A stretch of 64,000 nucleotides of DNA, from the NCBI RefSeq assembly GCF_014873875.1, contig NZ_JADBEM010000001.1, forward strand, positions 3,906,001 through 3,970,000. The letters run 5' to 3'. Shown here in pieces: positions 26,434 through 35,667 of the stretch; positions within the stretch are counted from its first letter, which is position 1, and each line of letters starts with the position of its first letter. Below the pieces are notes generated by a model that searched no databases, was not told the origin of the DNA, and worked only from the letters and a program-made list of their open reading frames with translations. This DNA is from Actinopolymorpha pittospori. Lineage in GTDB: Bacteria; Actinomycetota; Actinomycetes; Propionibacteriales; Actinopolymorphaceae. Both the position numbers and the translations under genes were made by a program.

Positions 26434-27252
26434 TCACATCCAGCCGGTCACGCCCAGGAGCTCCCGGGTCTCCTCATCGGCGTCGGTGAGCAGCGCGTCG
26501 GTGAGTGGGTTGGCCGGCCGCTCGCCGTAGATGGACCGCTTCATCCAGGTGGGGCCGTAGCCGAACAGCAGCAGTCGCCGGATGGTTCCCTCGGCGCTGT
26601 TGGGCGCGGCCCGATGCCACAGGGACCCGTGGCACATGACGGCGGTGCCGGCGGAGGGACGGAGCACCACCTGACCGGGCTGCTCGCCGTACTCGTCGGC
26701 CGGAAGGGCCCGGTCGATCCAGTGATGGGAGCCGGGTACGACGGAGAGAGGACCGTTCGCGTCGTCGATGTCGTCGAGGTAGAGCAGAACGTCGATGGTC
26801 TGTGGACGAGTGAAGAACGCCGGTACCGGGTCGGGTACGAGGCGCTGGTGGAAGTGCCAGTGTGTCTCCTGGTTCGGCTGGTCGGGATAGGTGATCCGGG
26901 CCGAGACGCCACGCAGCTGGACCTGGGGTCCCAGCAGCGCCCTGGCCACCGACAGGGTGGGCGCGAACCGCAGCAGGTCGAGGAACGCCGGGTGCTTGTC
27001 CATCAGGTGCCGCAGGAAGAGGCCGCCGAAGCGCCCGGAAGCGTTGGGTTTCTGCTCGCCCCGCTCGGCCGCGGCCACGTCGTCCATGGCCGTCCGCAGA
27101 CGGTCGAGCTGAGCATCCCGCACGAGCCCTTCCCGGACGAGGTACCCCTCGGTCGCGAACCGTTCGATCTCCTCGGGGGTTGCCTGCACCGAGACTGGCC
27201 TGGCCGAGTCCTCGAGGTCGTGGTTGCGCAGCCGATAGTCGACCGTGTACAT
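26434..27252 (-). CDS. Phytanoyl-CoA dioxygenase (PhyH)-family protein
   Basis: A 272-residue double-stranded beta-helix Fe(II)/2-oxoglutarate oxygenase. The distal triad His is H213 (WHRAAPN) and R225/R226 (TIRRLLLF) would hold 2-oxoglutarate. The first motif reads HWHFHQR (residues 131-137), so the usual HxD appears as HxH. That may mark a subfamily with altered iron binding. The ATG at 27252 is preferred because AAGGGA lies upstream; an earlier ATG at 27273 exists. It follows the binding-protein gene by 31 bp and is probably cotranscribed. It converges with, and nearly touches, the rclA-like gene. Confidence 0.82.
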   Translation of the reverse strand: MYTVDYRLRNHDLEDSARPVSVQATPEEIERFATEGYLVREGLVRDAQLDRLRTAMDDVAAAERGEQKPNASGRFGGLFLRHLMDKHPAFLDLLRFAPTLSVARALLGPQVQLRGVSARITYPDQPNQETHWHFHQRLVPDPVPAFFTRPQTIDVLLYLDDIDDANGPLSVVPGSHHWIDRALPADEYGEQPGQVVLRPSAGTAVMCHGSLWHRAAPNSAEGTIRRLLLFGYGPTWMKRSIYGERPANPLTDALLTDADEETRELLGVTGWM

Positions 27253-27283
27253 ACCCGTCCCTTCCGTTGACACGCGATGACGC

Positions 27284-29290
27284 CTAACTGATGAAGAACT
27301 GCTCGGGCCGGTCGGGCCCCGGGTCCGGGTGCAGGTAGGAGAGGATCATCGGCTCCGGAGCGTTGTGGAAGTTCGTGGTCTTGACGCCGTACACACTGAG
27401 TGGCAGCACCGTCCCGATGACGTAGAACTCCTCCTTGGCGATCTGAAGGATCTGCTCGAAGAGTTCCTTGCGTGCGTTCTCCTCGGGCTCGCTCAGGAGT
27501 TGCCAGTACAACTCCATCTGGCGTTGCGCCGGCGCGGGCGGCCGCTCGCCGTTTCGGCCTCGGGACAGGAACCAGGTCGCCCACGGGATGGCGTAGTTGG
27601 ACTCGCTGCTGGAGGGGAAGTACCAGCGCGGGTCGAGCATGGCGTCCTTGAGCCCGCCGTCGCCTCCCCAGACGTTCGCGTCGTGCTGGTTGGCCTCCTT
27701 GCGGGTGTAGAAGAGGGAGCGTTCGAGCGCACGGATCTCGATGCCGACGCCGATCCGGCCCCAGTCGGCACGGACGATCTCCAGGGCGTCGATGGCCTGG
27801 GTGTCGGTCGTCGCGACGTCGACGAAGAACGAGATCGGCGCGCCGTCCGGACCGAGGCGCGCGCCGTCACCGTCACGGCGGTATCCCGCGGCGTCGAGGT
27901 GGCTGTTGGCCTGGTCGAGGTCGTACGCGGTGTACTGCGTGGCGAGTTCCTCGTCGTAGAACTCCGACTCCTGGCGCGGTGCCGCCTGCCACGGCTTGCC
28001 GGTGCGCTGGAAGACGGCGTTGATGAGCTTGGGCCGATCGATGGCGTAGGACAGCCCGATGCGGAAGTCGCGGTTCTGGAAGATCTCCCGTTTCACCGGA
28101 TCCCGGTGGGCGAGGTTGAGGGCGATCACCATCCAGTTCATCCGGGTGAAGGTCATGTCGAAGACTCGGCAGTCGCACGTGTCCTTGCTCCGTGCAATGA
28201 CCGGCTTGTTCTCCAGCGTGTTGATCCCGGGGAAGTGGAACTCGTACTCGCCGCTCGTGACCTTGAGCAACATGGCGTTGACATCGCTCGACACGTCGTA
28301 CTGGATGGCGTCGATGTAGGGGAGTTGCTTGCCGTCCGGATCGACCTTCCAGTAGTACGGGTTACGCTCGGCGATGACCCGGCCGGACGTGCCGAGCGGA
28401 GTGGTGACGCGCCATGCGTTCAGGGTGGGTAGCTCGGGGTTGGAGGTGTAGCTGGCCTGCGCGAAGAAGAGGTCGGTCCAGGCGGTGTACTTGAGTCGCC
28501 TGGCCTCCTCCTCGACGGCGGGGTTGTACTTCGGGTGGGACTTCTCCAGGTAGTGGCGGGGGTAGGCGGCGGTGTCGCCGAAGATGGTGCCGTAGGACTG
28601 CGACGCGAGGCGTTCCAGGAAGAGGCCGCTGGGTTCGTCGAAGACCACACGGAACGTTCGGTCGTCCTCGACGTTCAACCTCGCGGGTGTACCGTCACCG
28701 CTGGTGAGGAAACTCATCGGGAGCGGGAACAGCTGCTGGTCGAGGATCCCGTCCTCGAAGGAGAACTCGATGTCCGCCGTGGTGAAGGGCTCACCGTCGG
28801 ACCACTTCATCCCCTCGCGCAGGACGAAGGTGAACTCCCGGCCGTCGGGTGAGGCCTCGAACGACTCGGCGACGTTGGGAATCACCTTCTGCCACTGGAC
28901 GTCCCAGCGCACGAGCCCTTCGTATCCGGCGGTGTAGTTGACCCAGTAGCTGTTGGCCGGGCCGAGGAACCCGGTGTGCCAGGTGCCGCCGTAGGTGCCG
29001 ATCCGTTCGGTGGGCTCGATCACCAGCGGCTTGACGGGTAGCCGCTCCCGGAGTGGAGGCAGCGATCCGGTGCGCACCTTGTGCGCGAGGTCGGGAGCCT
29101 CCTTGACGGCCGTCGGAGCCGTGCCTGCGGGGTTCTGACGTCCGTCAGCGCCTTCGGCACCTTGGGCGCTGGGCTTGGTCGACAGGAGATCACACGCTGC
29201 CGTGGAGGCCGCGAGCAGGACGGCGCTTCCGGCGAAGTTGAGGACGGAACGTCTGGTCGGCGTGGAGGCACCTGATCCGGATCCCTCCAC
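27284..29290 (-). CDS. Family 5 extracellular solute-binding lipoprotein (peptide/opine type), TAT
   Basis: A protein of about 668 residues. It has a twin-arginine signal (TRRSVLNFAGSAVLL) and a lipobox ASTAAC, then the SBP_bac_5 fold (SDGEPFTTADIEFSFEDG; FRIGLSYAIDRPKLINAVF). Such proteins feed Dpp/Opp-like or oligosaccharide ABC importers. No permease or ATPase gene is present here, so it is an orphan receptor. I start at the GTG at 29290 (AGGGGG 9 nt upstream), since the frame beyond it is arginine-rich and overlaps the divergent gene. The downstream PhyH gene suggests the ligand is hydroxylated after uptake, but this is speculation. Confidence 0.82.
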   Translation of the reverse strand: MEGSGSGASTPTRRSVLNFAGSAVLLAASTAACDLLSTKPSAQGAEGADGRQNPAGTAPTAVKEAPDLAHKVRTGSLPPLRERLPVKPLVIEPTERIGTYGGTWHTGFLGPANSYWVNYTAGYEGLVRWDVQWQKVIPNVAESFEASPDGREFTFVLREGMKWSDGEPFTTADIEFSFEDGILDQQLFPLPMSFLTSGDGTPARLNVEDDRTFRVVFDEPSGLFLERLASQSYGTIFGDTAAYPRHYLEKSHPKYNPAVEEEARRLKYTAWTDLFFAQASYTSNPELPTLNAWRVTTPLGTSGRVIAERNPYYWKVDPDGKQLPYIDAIQYDVSSDVNAMLLKVTSGEYEFHFPGINTLENKPVIARSKDTCDCRVFDMTFTRMNWMVIALNLAHRDPVKREIFQNRDFRIGLSYAIDRPKLINAVFQRTGKPWQAAPRQESEFYDEELATQYTAYDLDQANSHLDAAGYRRDGDGARLGPDGAPISFFVDVATTDTQAIDALEIVRADWGRIGVGIEIRALERSLFYTRKEANQHDANVWGGDGGLKDAMLDPRWYFPSSSESNYAIPWATWFLSRGRNGERPPAPAQRQMELYWQLLSEPEENARKELFEQILQIAKEEFYVIGTVLPLSVYGVKTTNFHNAPEPMILSYLHPDPGPDRPEQFFIS

Positions 29291-29406
29291 CCGCCCGCAC
29301 CCCCTCGACCCGTTCGGGACGGCCGCTCGGATCACGCTGGCGGCAGTTGACGCACCGCGACGCGAGGACCTCTTTTCGAGTTTCGGCGCGTACGTGGGGG
29401 ATGTCA

Positions 29407-30342
29407 ATGTCGGTGTCTGGGTCCGGCGACGCCGCGCCTCTCGATGCACACGACGAGGCCCGTGTCGCGCCGATCTCCGGCACTGGCCATGGCCTGTCCC
29501 GGCCTTCCAGGCTTCGGGATTTGCCGAGCTCCCGAACCTATCGTCGAACTGTGGACGAGCGGGGACAGGCCATTGACGACCTTGAGGGTCACGGTGTGCT
29601 CGAGGGATTCAGGTGGGCGTGGGACAGTGCCAGCGCGCAGACGGTGCGGACGTTCGATCCCGCGACTGGCCACGATCAGGGCTGGCTGGGCTACAACGCC
29701 TTCAAGGTGCTCACGGATCGCTTGGACAGGGTCTTCTCGTGCGGCCGGTTCGAGATGAAGGCGGACGCTTTCTCCACGGAGCGAGGGCGGCTACTGCGCG
29801 AGGGGCTCATGCCGGGCGAGTTCGAAGGGATGCCGCGCCTGGCGCCAGGGATCGTGGTCCGCGAGGACTTGTCCAGATCCTTTGGCTGGCGGTGTGGCGT
29901 ATGGCGTGTGCTGTTGCAGTCATTCGGCAGTGTCGGAATAGACGGCATCCTCTGGTCGCAGAAGAGCCCGACGAAGCAACGTGTGGCCGCCGAGGCATCC
30001 CCAGACCAGCCCCAGTTGTCGTTGTGGGAGCCCGATGCAGGGCCGATGGCAGAAGTCGACGACGCGTCCTCGGACACGTCGCTCGGCGTTTCGGTGAGAA
30101 CCCTTTTTGTTGCCCACGGAATCGACGCGTCCACCGGTGATTCGGCCCTCTATCTCGGCCGCGCACGCTGCAACCGGAACGGCGACAGCCCCTGGGTCTG
30201 GCGGGTTCGGCTCGATCACGAGGGCGACGACGATCGCCCGGACGAACCGCGCACGCAGCGGCTGGACGTCCCGTCGCCGGGAGGCGGTGCCGACGGGGCC
30301 GTTTCGCGCCAGTTGCCGAGCGAGGAGGACTCGCGGCGGTAG
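29407..30342 (+). CDS. Unrecognised protein
   Basis: I do not recognise this family. The frame is open from 29347 to 30342. The conserved-looking part begins at about 29551 (DERGQAIDDLEGHGVLEGFRWAW), where a GTG is a further start candidate; I use the ATG at 29407, with GGGGGA upstream. The product (~311 residues, or ~263 from the GTG) is soluble, without signal peptide or TM helix, and rich in Trp, with a middle segment of about 130 residues that looks like a folded domain (GWLGYNAFKVLTDRLDRVFSCGRFEMKADAF). The Asp/Arg/Gly-rich tail looks disordered. Base composition is visibly less GC-rich than its neighbours in places, which may indicate transfer. It stands alone between the binding-protein gene and a convergent propeller gene. 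Confidence 0.55.
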   Translation: MSVSGSGDAAPLDAHDEARVAPISGTGHGLSRPSRLRDLPSSRTYRRTVDERGQAIDDLEGHGVLEGFRWAWDSASAQTVRTFDPATGHDQGWLGYNAFKVLTDRLDRVFSCGRFEMKADAFSTERGRLLREGLMPGEFEGMPRLAPGIVVREDLSRSFGWRCGVWRVLLQSFGSVGIDGILWSQKSPTKQRVAAEASPDQPQLSLWEPDAGPMAEVDDASSDTSLGVSVRTLFVAHGIDASTGDSALYLGRARCNRNGDSPWVWRVRLDHEGDDDRPDEPRTQRLDVPSPGGGADGAVSRQLPSEEDSRR

Positions 30343-30350
30343 CGAAGCCC

Positions 30351-32780
30351 TCAGCAGTCCGGCTCGAGGTTCAGCCTGGCCAGGTCGAGGCCGTTCATGC
30401 TCCACGCGTGCCAGGAGTCCGGTTCGAACGCGAGCTGTGGCAGCGTCTGGGGGAAGCCGTCGGTCAGCCCGTCGAGGATGATCCTCGGCTGGTCGAGGTC
30501 TGGCCCGAGGAGAAAGACCAGACCGTCGTGCACCGCCGCGTACACGCGATCCTGGTGGACGGTGAGCTCGCCGTAGGAGTGGGTGCCGGGAAGCTGACCC
30601 TGCGAGAGGACCTGCCGGGTCCGCGGGTCCATGGTGAACCACGCGCCCGAGATCCGTTTGTTGACGCCGTAGAGCACACCGTCGTGGACCGCGATTCCGG
30701 CGATACTGCGGTGTCCTTCGAGCGGGGCGACCTCCCACAGCTTGCGCCTGTGCACGAGGTCGAAGGCGGCGATGGTCGCGCTGGCCTGAGTCGGCGGCAC
30801 GCTCACGCCCTGAGCGTCGCCGGCGAGATAGGCGATGCCGTCGTCGACGGCGATGGAGGCGACCGCCTGGTCGTGCAGGATGTCGGTCAGCACCTCGAGC
30901 GTACGGCGGCGAATGTCCACGAGGGTGAGGGCTCCGGCGAGCTGGCCGTTCACGGGCGCGGTGCCGACCAGAAGGTACTTGCTGATCGGGTCGTACTCCA
31001 TCGCCAGCGGACGATACTGCGGACGTCCGATGATGCCGAGCGACCGGGCCCTGTTGATGCGGATGTTCAACTCGACGATCTCGGTGCGCGGATAGGTCGC
31101 GGCGTACAGGTGGCCGTTGACGAAGCGCAGCTGCTTCGACTGGCCTGGCACCCGGAAACGGAGCGGCTTGGCGTACCTCGGGCCGTGTGCGGTCACGATG
31201 CTGCTGCCGGCGACGTACGCGGTCTCCCCGTCGTGTCCGAGCGTGATCGACTGCGCCGGCTCGGGTTCGGCGAGGCCGAGGTCGGCCAGGTCGATCATCG
31301 TCACTCCGCCGGTCTCGATGTCCACCCACCACAGTGCGCCGCTGCCCCCGGCGCCGAGGAGGGTGCGCTCGTCGAGAGCGAAGAGTGCCCGGGTCTCCTC
31401 CAGCGTGATGGGTGTGGCGATGGGGACGAGCTCGTCTCCCACCCGTTTGTACACCGAACCGGTCGCCCGGCCCGTGAGATAGAGCGTGCCGTCGGTTCCG
31501 ACCGCCATGGCGTCGGCGATACCGTCCGGCAGGGACAGCAACCGCACGTCGGAGCCGTCCGGACGCATGTCGACGATGTGCGGACCGGCTCCGTAGACGA
31601 CCCGACCGCCGGTCGTGATCAGGACGGTGATGCCCGGCAGGTCCTCCAACGGAACGCTGATGTCGTGCTTCTCCCCGGTCGTACGGTCGTACACGACCAC
31701 GTGTCCGGCCGGTTGGGTGCCGGCGTAGACGTAGGTGTCGTCGGCCGCGACGACTCTCGCGTACTGCTGACCGGGTACGGCGACGCCCAGGTTGCGCAGC
31801 GTCTCCGTGGTCGGTGAGATCTCCCAGACCTGCCCCGCCGGGTACACGCCGGCGTAGACCATTCCGTCCGGTGCGGTGGTCATGCACCAGGTGGTTCCCG
31901 CGCCCGACCCGAAGTTGCCGAGCGGTCTGAGGTCACCGTTCGCCGGATCGAAGACGTACGCGTCGAGTTCGACGCCGAAGAAGACCCTGCCGTTCGAGGT
32001 GGTCATTCCCCAGGCGCTGCCCTCGCCCTGGAAAGGCACGGCGCGACGCAGGGTCCGGGTGGCGAGGTCGATCTCGGCGAGCAGGCCACGCGTCGCCGTA
32101 TAGGCACAGCCGTCGAGGACGACCAGGTTCTGCATCGCGGCGGTGAGCGCCGATGGTCCGAAGGTCTGGACGCGTGCTCCTCGACGCTCCACCTTCACGT
32201 CGTCGACGTGGAACGTCGACCTCGCGGCCGCGGGGGAGTAGACTAGTACGGCTGCCTGGGTGGTCCGGGCGGGAGCCGTCGCGCCCACGGCGATGGTCTG
32301 CCAGCCGTCCTCCACCGTGCTGAAGGACCTGCTGTACGTCGCGAGCAGAACCCCGGCCGCGTCGTGGAAGTAGAGGTACAGCGCGACCGTTCCTCGTTCG
32401 AGGTACGCCTGCGCGGAGGCCAGATGGAACTCCTGCTCCACCGCCGCGAACAGGTCGCTTCGCAGCCCGAGGGCGTCGTCGGTGGCGTCGTCGAGGATGC
32501 GCAGGCTGTGCGTTCCCTCACTCGCCCGGGTGTCGACCACAGAGAACGTGGTGGCGCGGCCGAACGTCTGTGTCCAGCCCAGAATCCGGCCGTCGACCAC
32601 GGGATCCTCGAATCCGCCGTTCACCGGACCCGCGACCGTGCAGGCGGCGCTGTCGGCCAGTCGTCCCACCATGCCCTCGGCGGTGGCGACGGGAGAGTCG
32701 GTCAGGACGCTCGCGCCCGGACCACCCACCGTGGCCGCCGCGACGACCGCTCCGCGGAGGAAGTTCCGTCTGTTCACCAT
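30351..32780 (-). CDS. Secreted TAT protein: N-terminal beta-sandwich plus beta-propeller
   Basis: An 809-residue protein with a twin-arginine signal (MVNRRNFLRGAVVAAA). Residues ~50-200 resemble a carbohydrate-binding beta-sandwich (GGFEDPVVDGRILGW, then FHVDDVKVERRG). From ~210 to the end it has repeated blades with D-G-x-x-Y and G-x-V-Y patterns, as in PQQ- or WD40-like propellers. No catalytic signature is evident. It may be an exported polysaccharide-binding or lyase-like propeller. The gene starts at ATG after GAGGCGG and ends 8 bp from the convergent unknown gene. Confidence 0.75.
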   Translation of the reverse strand: MVNRRNFLRGAVVAAATVGGPGASVLTDSPVATAEGMVGRLADSAACTVAGPVNGGFEDPVVDGRILGWTQTFGRATTFSVVDTRASEGTHSLRILDDATDDALGLRSDLFAAVEQEFHLASAQAYLERGTVALYLYFHDAAGVLLATYSRSFSTVEDGWQTIAVGATAPARTTQAAVLVYSPAAARSTFHVDDVKVERRGARVQTFGPSALTAAMQNLVVLDGCAYTATRGLLAEIDLATRTLRRAVPFQGEGSAWGMTTSNGRVFFGVELDAYVFDPANGDLRPLGNFGSGAGTTWCMTTAPDGMVYAGVYPAGQVWEISPTTETLRNLGVAVPGQQYARVVAADDTYVYAGTQPAGHVVVYDRTTGEKHDISVPLEDLPGITVLITTGGRVVYGAGPHIVDMRPDGSDVRLLSLPDGIADAMAVGTDGTLYLTGRATGSVYKRVGDELVPIATPITLEETRALFALDERTLLGAGGSGALWWVDIETGGVTMIDLADLGLAEPEPAQSITLGHDGETAYVAGSSIVTAHGPRYAKPLRFRVPGQSKQLRFVNGHLYAATYPRTEIVELNIRINRARSLGIIGRPQYRPLAMEYDPISKYLLVGTAPVNGQLAGALTLVDIRRRTLEVLTDILHDQAVASIAVDDGIAYLAGDAQGVSVPPTQASATIAAFDLVHRRKLWEVAPLEGHRSIAGIAVHDGVLYGVNKRISGAWFTMDPRTRQVLSQGQLPGTHSYGELTVHQDRVYAAVHDGLVFLLGPDLDQPRIILDGLTDGFPQTLPQLAFEPDSWHAWSMNGLDLARLNLEPDC

Positions 32781-32939
32781 GAGGACCGCCTCACCGAGCC
32801 GGGCTTCCGGTCACGACTGAAACCAGTGTGCGATCCGCGGATCAGGATCGGGTCCGCGTCGCCGATCTTGGACACCGCCGCGCGGGATGCGTCGTTGCCC
32901 TCCGAACGCGTCGTCGTACGCAGGAAGTACTCTCGCGCG

Positions 32940-33425
32940 ATGCGGATCAGGACGGCCACCGACGAGGACTGGCCCCACATCTATCCCTTCTACGCCGCGA
33001 TCATGGCCGAGGGGAAGACGTACGCGTTTCCGGAGGGGCAGTCCCTCGAGGAGGCGCGGCCCTGGTGGATGGAGCAACCTCCGGGCCAGACCGTCGTCGC
33101 GACCGTGGACGACACGATCGTGGGGTCGGCGAAGATGGGCGCCAACCGCCCAGGCCGAGGTGCGCACGCGGCGACGGCGTCGTTCCTGGTCGACCCCGCC
33201 CACCAGGGTCGGGGCATCGGCCGGGCCCTCGGGCTCCACGTCGTCGGCTGGGCGCGTGACGCGGGTTTCCGCGGTATCCAGTTCAACGCCGTGGTCGAGG
33301 CGAACGCCCCGGCCGTCCACCTGTGGCGCTCGCTCGGCTTCGACCTCATCGGGACCGTGCCGGAGGCCTTCGACCATCCAGAGCACGGCCTGGTGGGTCT
33401 GCACGTCATGTACCACCAGCTCTGA
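32940..33425 (+). CDS. GNAT-family N-acetyltransferase
   Basis: A 161-residue acetyltransferase with the acetyl-CoA loop HQGRGIGRALGLHVVGWA and a typical C-terminal AVHLWRSLGFDLIGTVP. It resembles small-molecule (PhnO- or phosphinothricin-like) GNATs. I start at the ATG where the fold begins (MRIRTATDEDW); the open frame continues upstream without similarity. The ribosome-binding site is weak (AGGAAG, ~12 nt). The substrate is unknown. Confidence 0.85.
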   Translation: MRIRTATDEDWPHIYPFYAAIMAEGKTYAFPEGQSLEEARPWWMEQPPGQTVVATVDDTIVGSAKMGANRPGRGAHAATASFLVDPAHQGRGIGRALGLHVVGWARDAGFRGIQFNAVVEANAPAVHLWRSLGFDLIGTVPEAFDHPEHGLVGLHVMYHQL

Positions 33426-33517
33426 GCGACACTCCCACGGACCGGCATCCTGCTTGCGCAGGCGACGCGCGTCGGTAATCCTGACCTAACCAGTCGGATA
33501 TGTAGGGAAGGTGCCCA

Positions 33518-34513
33518 GTGAGCTCCCAACTCGTCCAGGAGTCCGCCCAGACCCATGTCGACGCCGTGCCGACCACACCGCTCCCGTCGTGGGACGGAGC
33601 GGAGAACGGGTACGAGACCATCGCTGTCCGCCGGGTCGCCGGCAACATCGGCGCGGAGATCGGCGGCGTACGGATCAGTGGCGACCTCGACGCGACCACC
33701 GTCGCGGAGATCCGTCGCGCCCTCCTCGCGCACAGGGTCGTCTTCCTCCGCGACCAGCACCATGCCGACGACGCGACCCAGCGGGCCTTCGCCGCCCTGC
33801 TCGGCACGCTGACCAAGCCACACCCGACCGTGGCCGGAGACGGGGACGCCGTACTCCCGATCGACTCCGACTACAGCCGGGCCAACAGTTGGCACACCGA
33901 CGTCACCTTCGTCGACCGGATCCCCGCGATCAGCATCCTGCGCGCCATCACACTGCCCCCGTACGGCGGGACGACCACCTGGGCCAACACGGTCCGCGCC
34001 TACGCGAAACTGCACCCGAGCCTCAGGGCGCTCGTGGACAACCTGTGGGCGGTGCACTCCAACCTCTACGACTACGCGGCCGAGCGGGACGAGAAGCGGG
34101 TCGGGGGGATCGACGTGAAGGAGCAGTCCTACCGGGACGAGTTCGGCCACCTGGAGTTCGAGACCGAGCACCCGGTCGTCCGCGTCCACCCGGAGACGGG
34201 TGAGCGTTCGCTCGTGCTCGGCCACTTCGTCCGCCGGTTCGTCGGGCTCAACACACACGACTCCCAGGACCTGTTCACCCTGCTCCAACGCCACGTCACC
34301 CGGCTGGAGAACACCGTCCGCTGGAGTTGGCGACCGGGCGACATCGCGATGTGGGACAACCGCGCCACCCAGCACTACGCGATCGACGACTACGACGACC
34401 ACCCGCGGCTGCTGCACCGCATCACCCTCGCCGGCGACGTCCCGGTCAGCGTCGACGGTGTGCGCAGTACGCCGCGCAAGGGCGACGCGTCACACTTCTC
34501 GCCGCTGAGCTGA
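33518..34513 (+). CDS. TauD/TfdA-family Fe(II)/2-oxoglutarate dioxygenase
   Basis: A 331-residue oxygenase with an intact facial triad: H126 and D128 in SWHTDVTF, H286 in NRATQHYA, and R301 for 2-oxoglutarate. Family members release sulfite from taurine or alkyl sulfates, or cleave herbicide ethers. The GTG start has GGAAGG 6 nt upstream. No sulfonate transporter is adjacent. Given the sulfatases elsewhere in the window an alkylsulfatase role is attractive but unproven. The CDF gene converges with it. Confidence 0.88.
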   Translation: MSSQLVQESAQTHVDAVPTTPLPSWDGAENGYETIAVRRVAGNIGAEIGGVRISGDLDATTVAEIRRALLAHRVVFLRDQHHADDATQRAFAALLGTLTKPHPTVAGDGDAVLPIDSDYSRANSWHTDVTFVDRIPAISILRAITLPPYGGTTTWANTVRAYAKLHPSLRALVDNLWAVHSNLYDYAAERDEKRVGGIDVKEQSYRDEFGHLEFETEHPVVRVHPETGERSLVLGHFVRRFVGLNTHDSQDLFTLLQRHVTRLENTVRWSWRPGDIAMWDNRATQHYAIDDYDDHPRLLHRITLAGDVPVSVDGVRSTPRKGDASHFSPLS

Positions 34514-34539
34514 CCGCTGACCGGGCGACCCTGCGCGGT

Positions 34540-35511
34540 TCACGGGACCGTCTCGTCGGTCGGCGGGGTGGGGTCCAGGTACACCCGGGTGACGGCGGGA
34601 AACCGCCGCTGCAACCGCCGTTCGGCCTCCTCGGCCGCCTGCTCGATCTGGTCGGACGTCGCGGCCCCCGCGAAGTCGACCTTGGCGGAGACGACCACGT
34701 CCCGTGGTCCGAGGACCGACGTCACCAGGTCGAGCACCGCGACCACGTGCGGCGCCGACTCGAGTTCGCGGCGGATCGCCGCCACGGTCCTCGGCGGGAG
34801 CGCGCGCCCGATGAGCATCGACGTGTTGTCCCGCCCGAGGACGAACGCGACGCCGGCGAGCAGGGCGCCGATCAGGATCGAGGCCAGTCCGTCCCAGATC
34901 CCCGATCCGGTCAGGTGGCCGCCGGTCAGGCCGCCGGCCGCCAACAGCAGACCGATCAGCGCCGCCGAGTCCTCCAACACCACCGCCTTGACCGTGGTGT
35001 CGGGCGTCCACCGGAAGTACAGCCGGGCCGGAACCTCGTGGTGTCGTGCCTCCCGCCGGATCTGCCGGGTCCCGCGTAGGAGAGACACACCCTCCAGAAC
35101 GAACGCCACCAGGAGCACGAGGTAGGCGACGAAGGGGTTGCCGAGCCGCTCGCCGGCCACGAGGGTGTGGACCCCGTCGTACACGGAGAAGACGGCACCG
35201 CCGACGAAGGTGGCGACGGACGCCAGGAGAGCCCAGACGTAGCGTTCCCGCCCGTATCCGAGCGGGTGTCTGACGTCGGGCGGGCGGCCGCTGCGGCGCA
35301 GCGCGGTGAACAGCAGCACCTCCGTCACGGTGTCGGCCACCGAGTGCGCCGCCTCGGAGAGCATCGCGCTGGAACCACTGATGAGCCCGCCCGCCGCCTT
35401 GGCCACGGCGATTCCGAGATTCGCCGCGGCGGCCACCAGCACCGTGCCGACGCTCTCCTCGCGGCCCGGCTCGGCACCGCCGCCGCCGCCTCCGTCGCGA
35501 GCGGTCGTCAT
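34540..35511 (-). CDS. Cation diffusion facilitator (CDF) metal transporter
   Basis: A 323-residue protein with six TM helices and a cytoplasmic C-terminal ferredoxin-like domain. TM2 carries the HSVAD motif (HxxxD). In TM5 the equivalent string is LEDSAAL, so the His of the second pair is replaced, as in a COG0053 subfamily. It exports Zn2+, Mn2+ or Fe2+ against protons. The start is the ATG at 35511, before a Gly-rich linker, and has no obvious ribosome-binding site. It is divergent from the G6PDH-like gene. Confidence 0.85.
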   Translation of the reverse strand: MTTARDGGGGGGAEPGREESVGTVLVAAAANLGIAVAKAAGGLISGSSAMLSEAAHSVADTVTEVLLFTALRRSGRPPDVRHPLGYGRERYVWALLASVATFVGGAVFSVYDGVHTLVAGERLGNPFVAYLVLLVAFVLEGVSLLRGTRQIRREARHHEVPARLYFRWTPDTTVKAVVLEDSAALIGLLLAAGGLTGGHLTGSGIWDGLASILIGALLAGVAFVLGRDNTSMLIGRALPPRTVAAIRRELESAPHVVAVLDLVTSVLGPRDVVVSAKVDFAGAATSDQIEQAAEEAERRLQRRFPAVTRVYLDPTPPTDETVP

Positions 35512-35667
35512 ATCGACGAAGTATGCAGCGATCGATCGGGTTCGCGTCCCCGTTCGTGGCTTCACCCTCACCGGGTGGGACCTTCCACCCGTGGCGTCGC
35601 AGGCTGGAGACATCGGAGCCTGGGACGGGGCACGCTGGGTGCGGCGCCAAGCGGACGGATGGGACTT

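Noticed and set aside
29291..29449. Longer N-terminus of the family 5 binding protein
   Set aside because: Arg-rich, places the TAT signal too far from the N-terminus and overlaps the divergent gene's start region.
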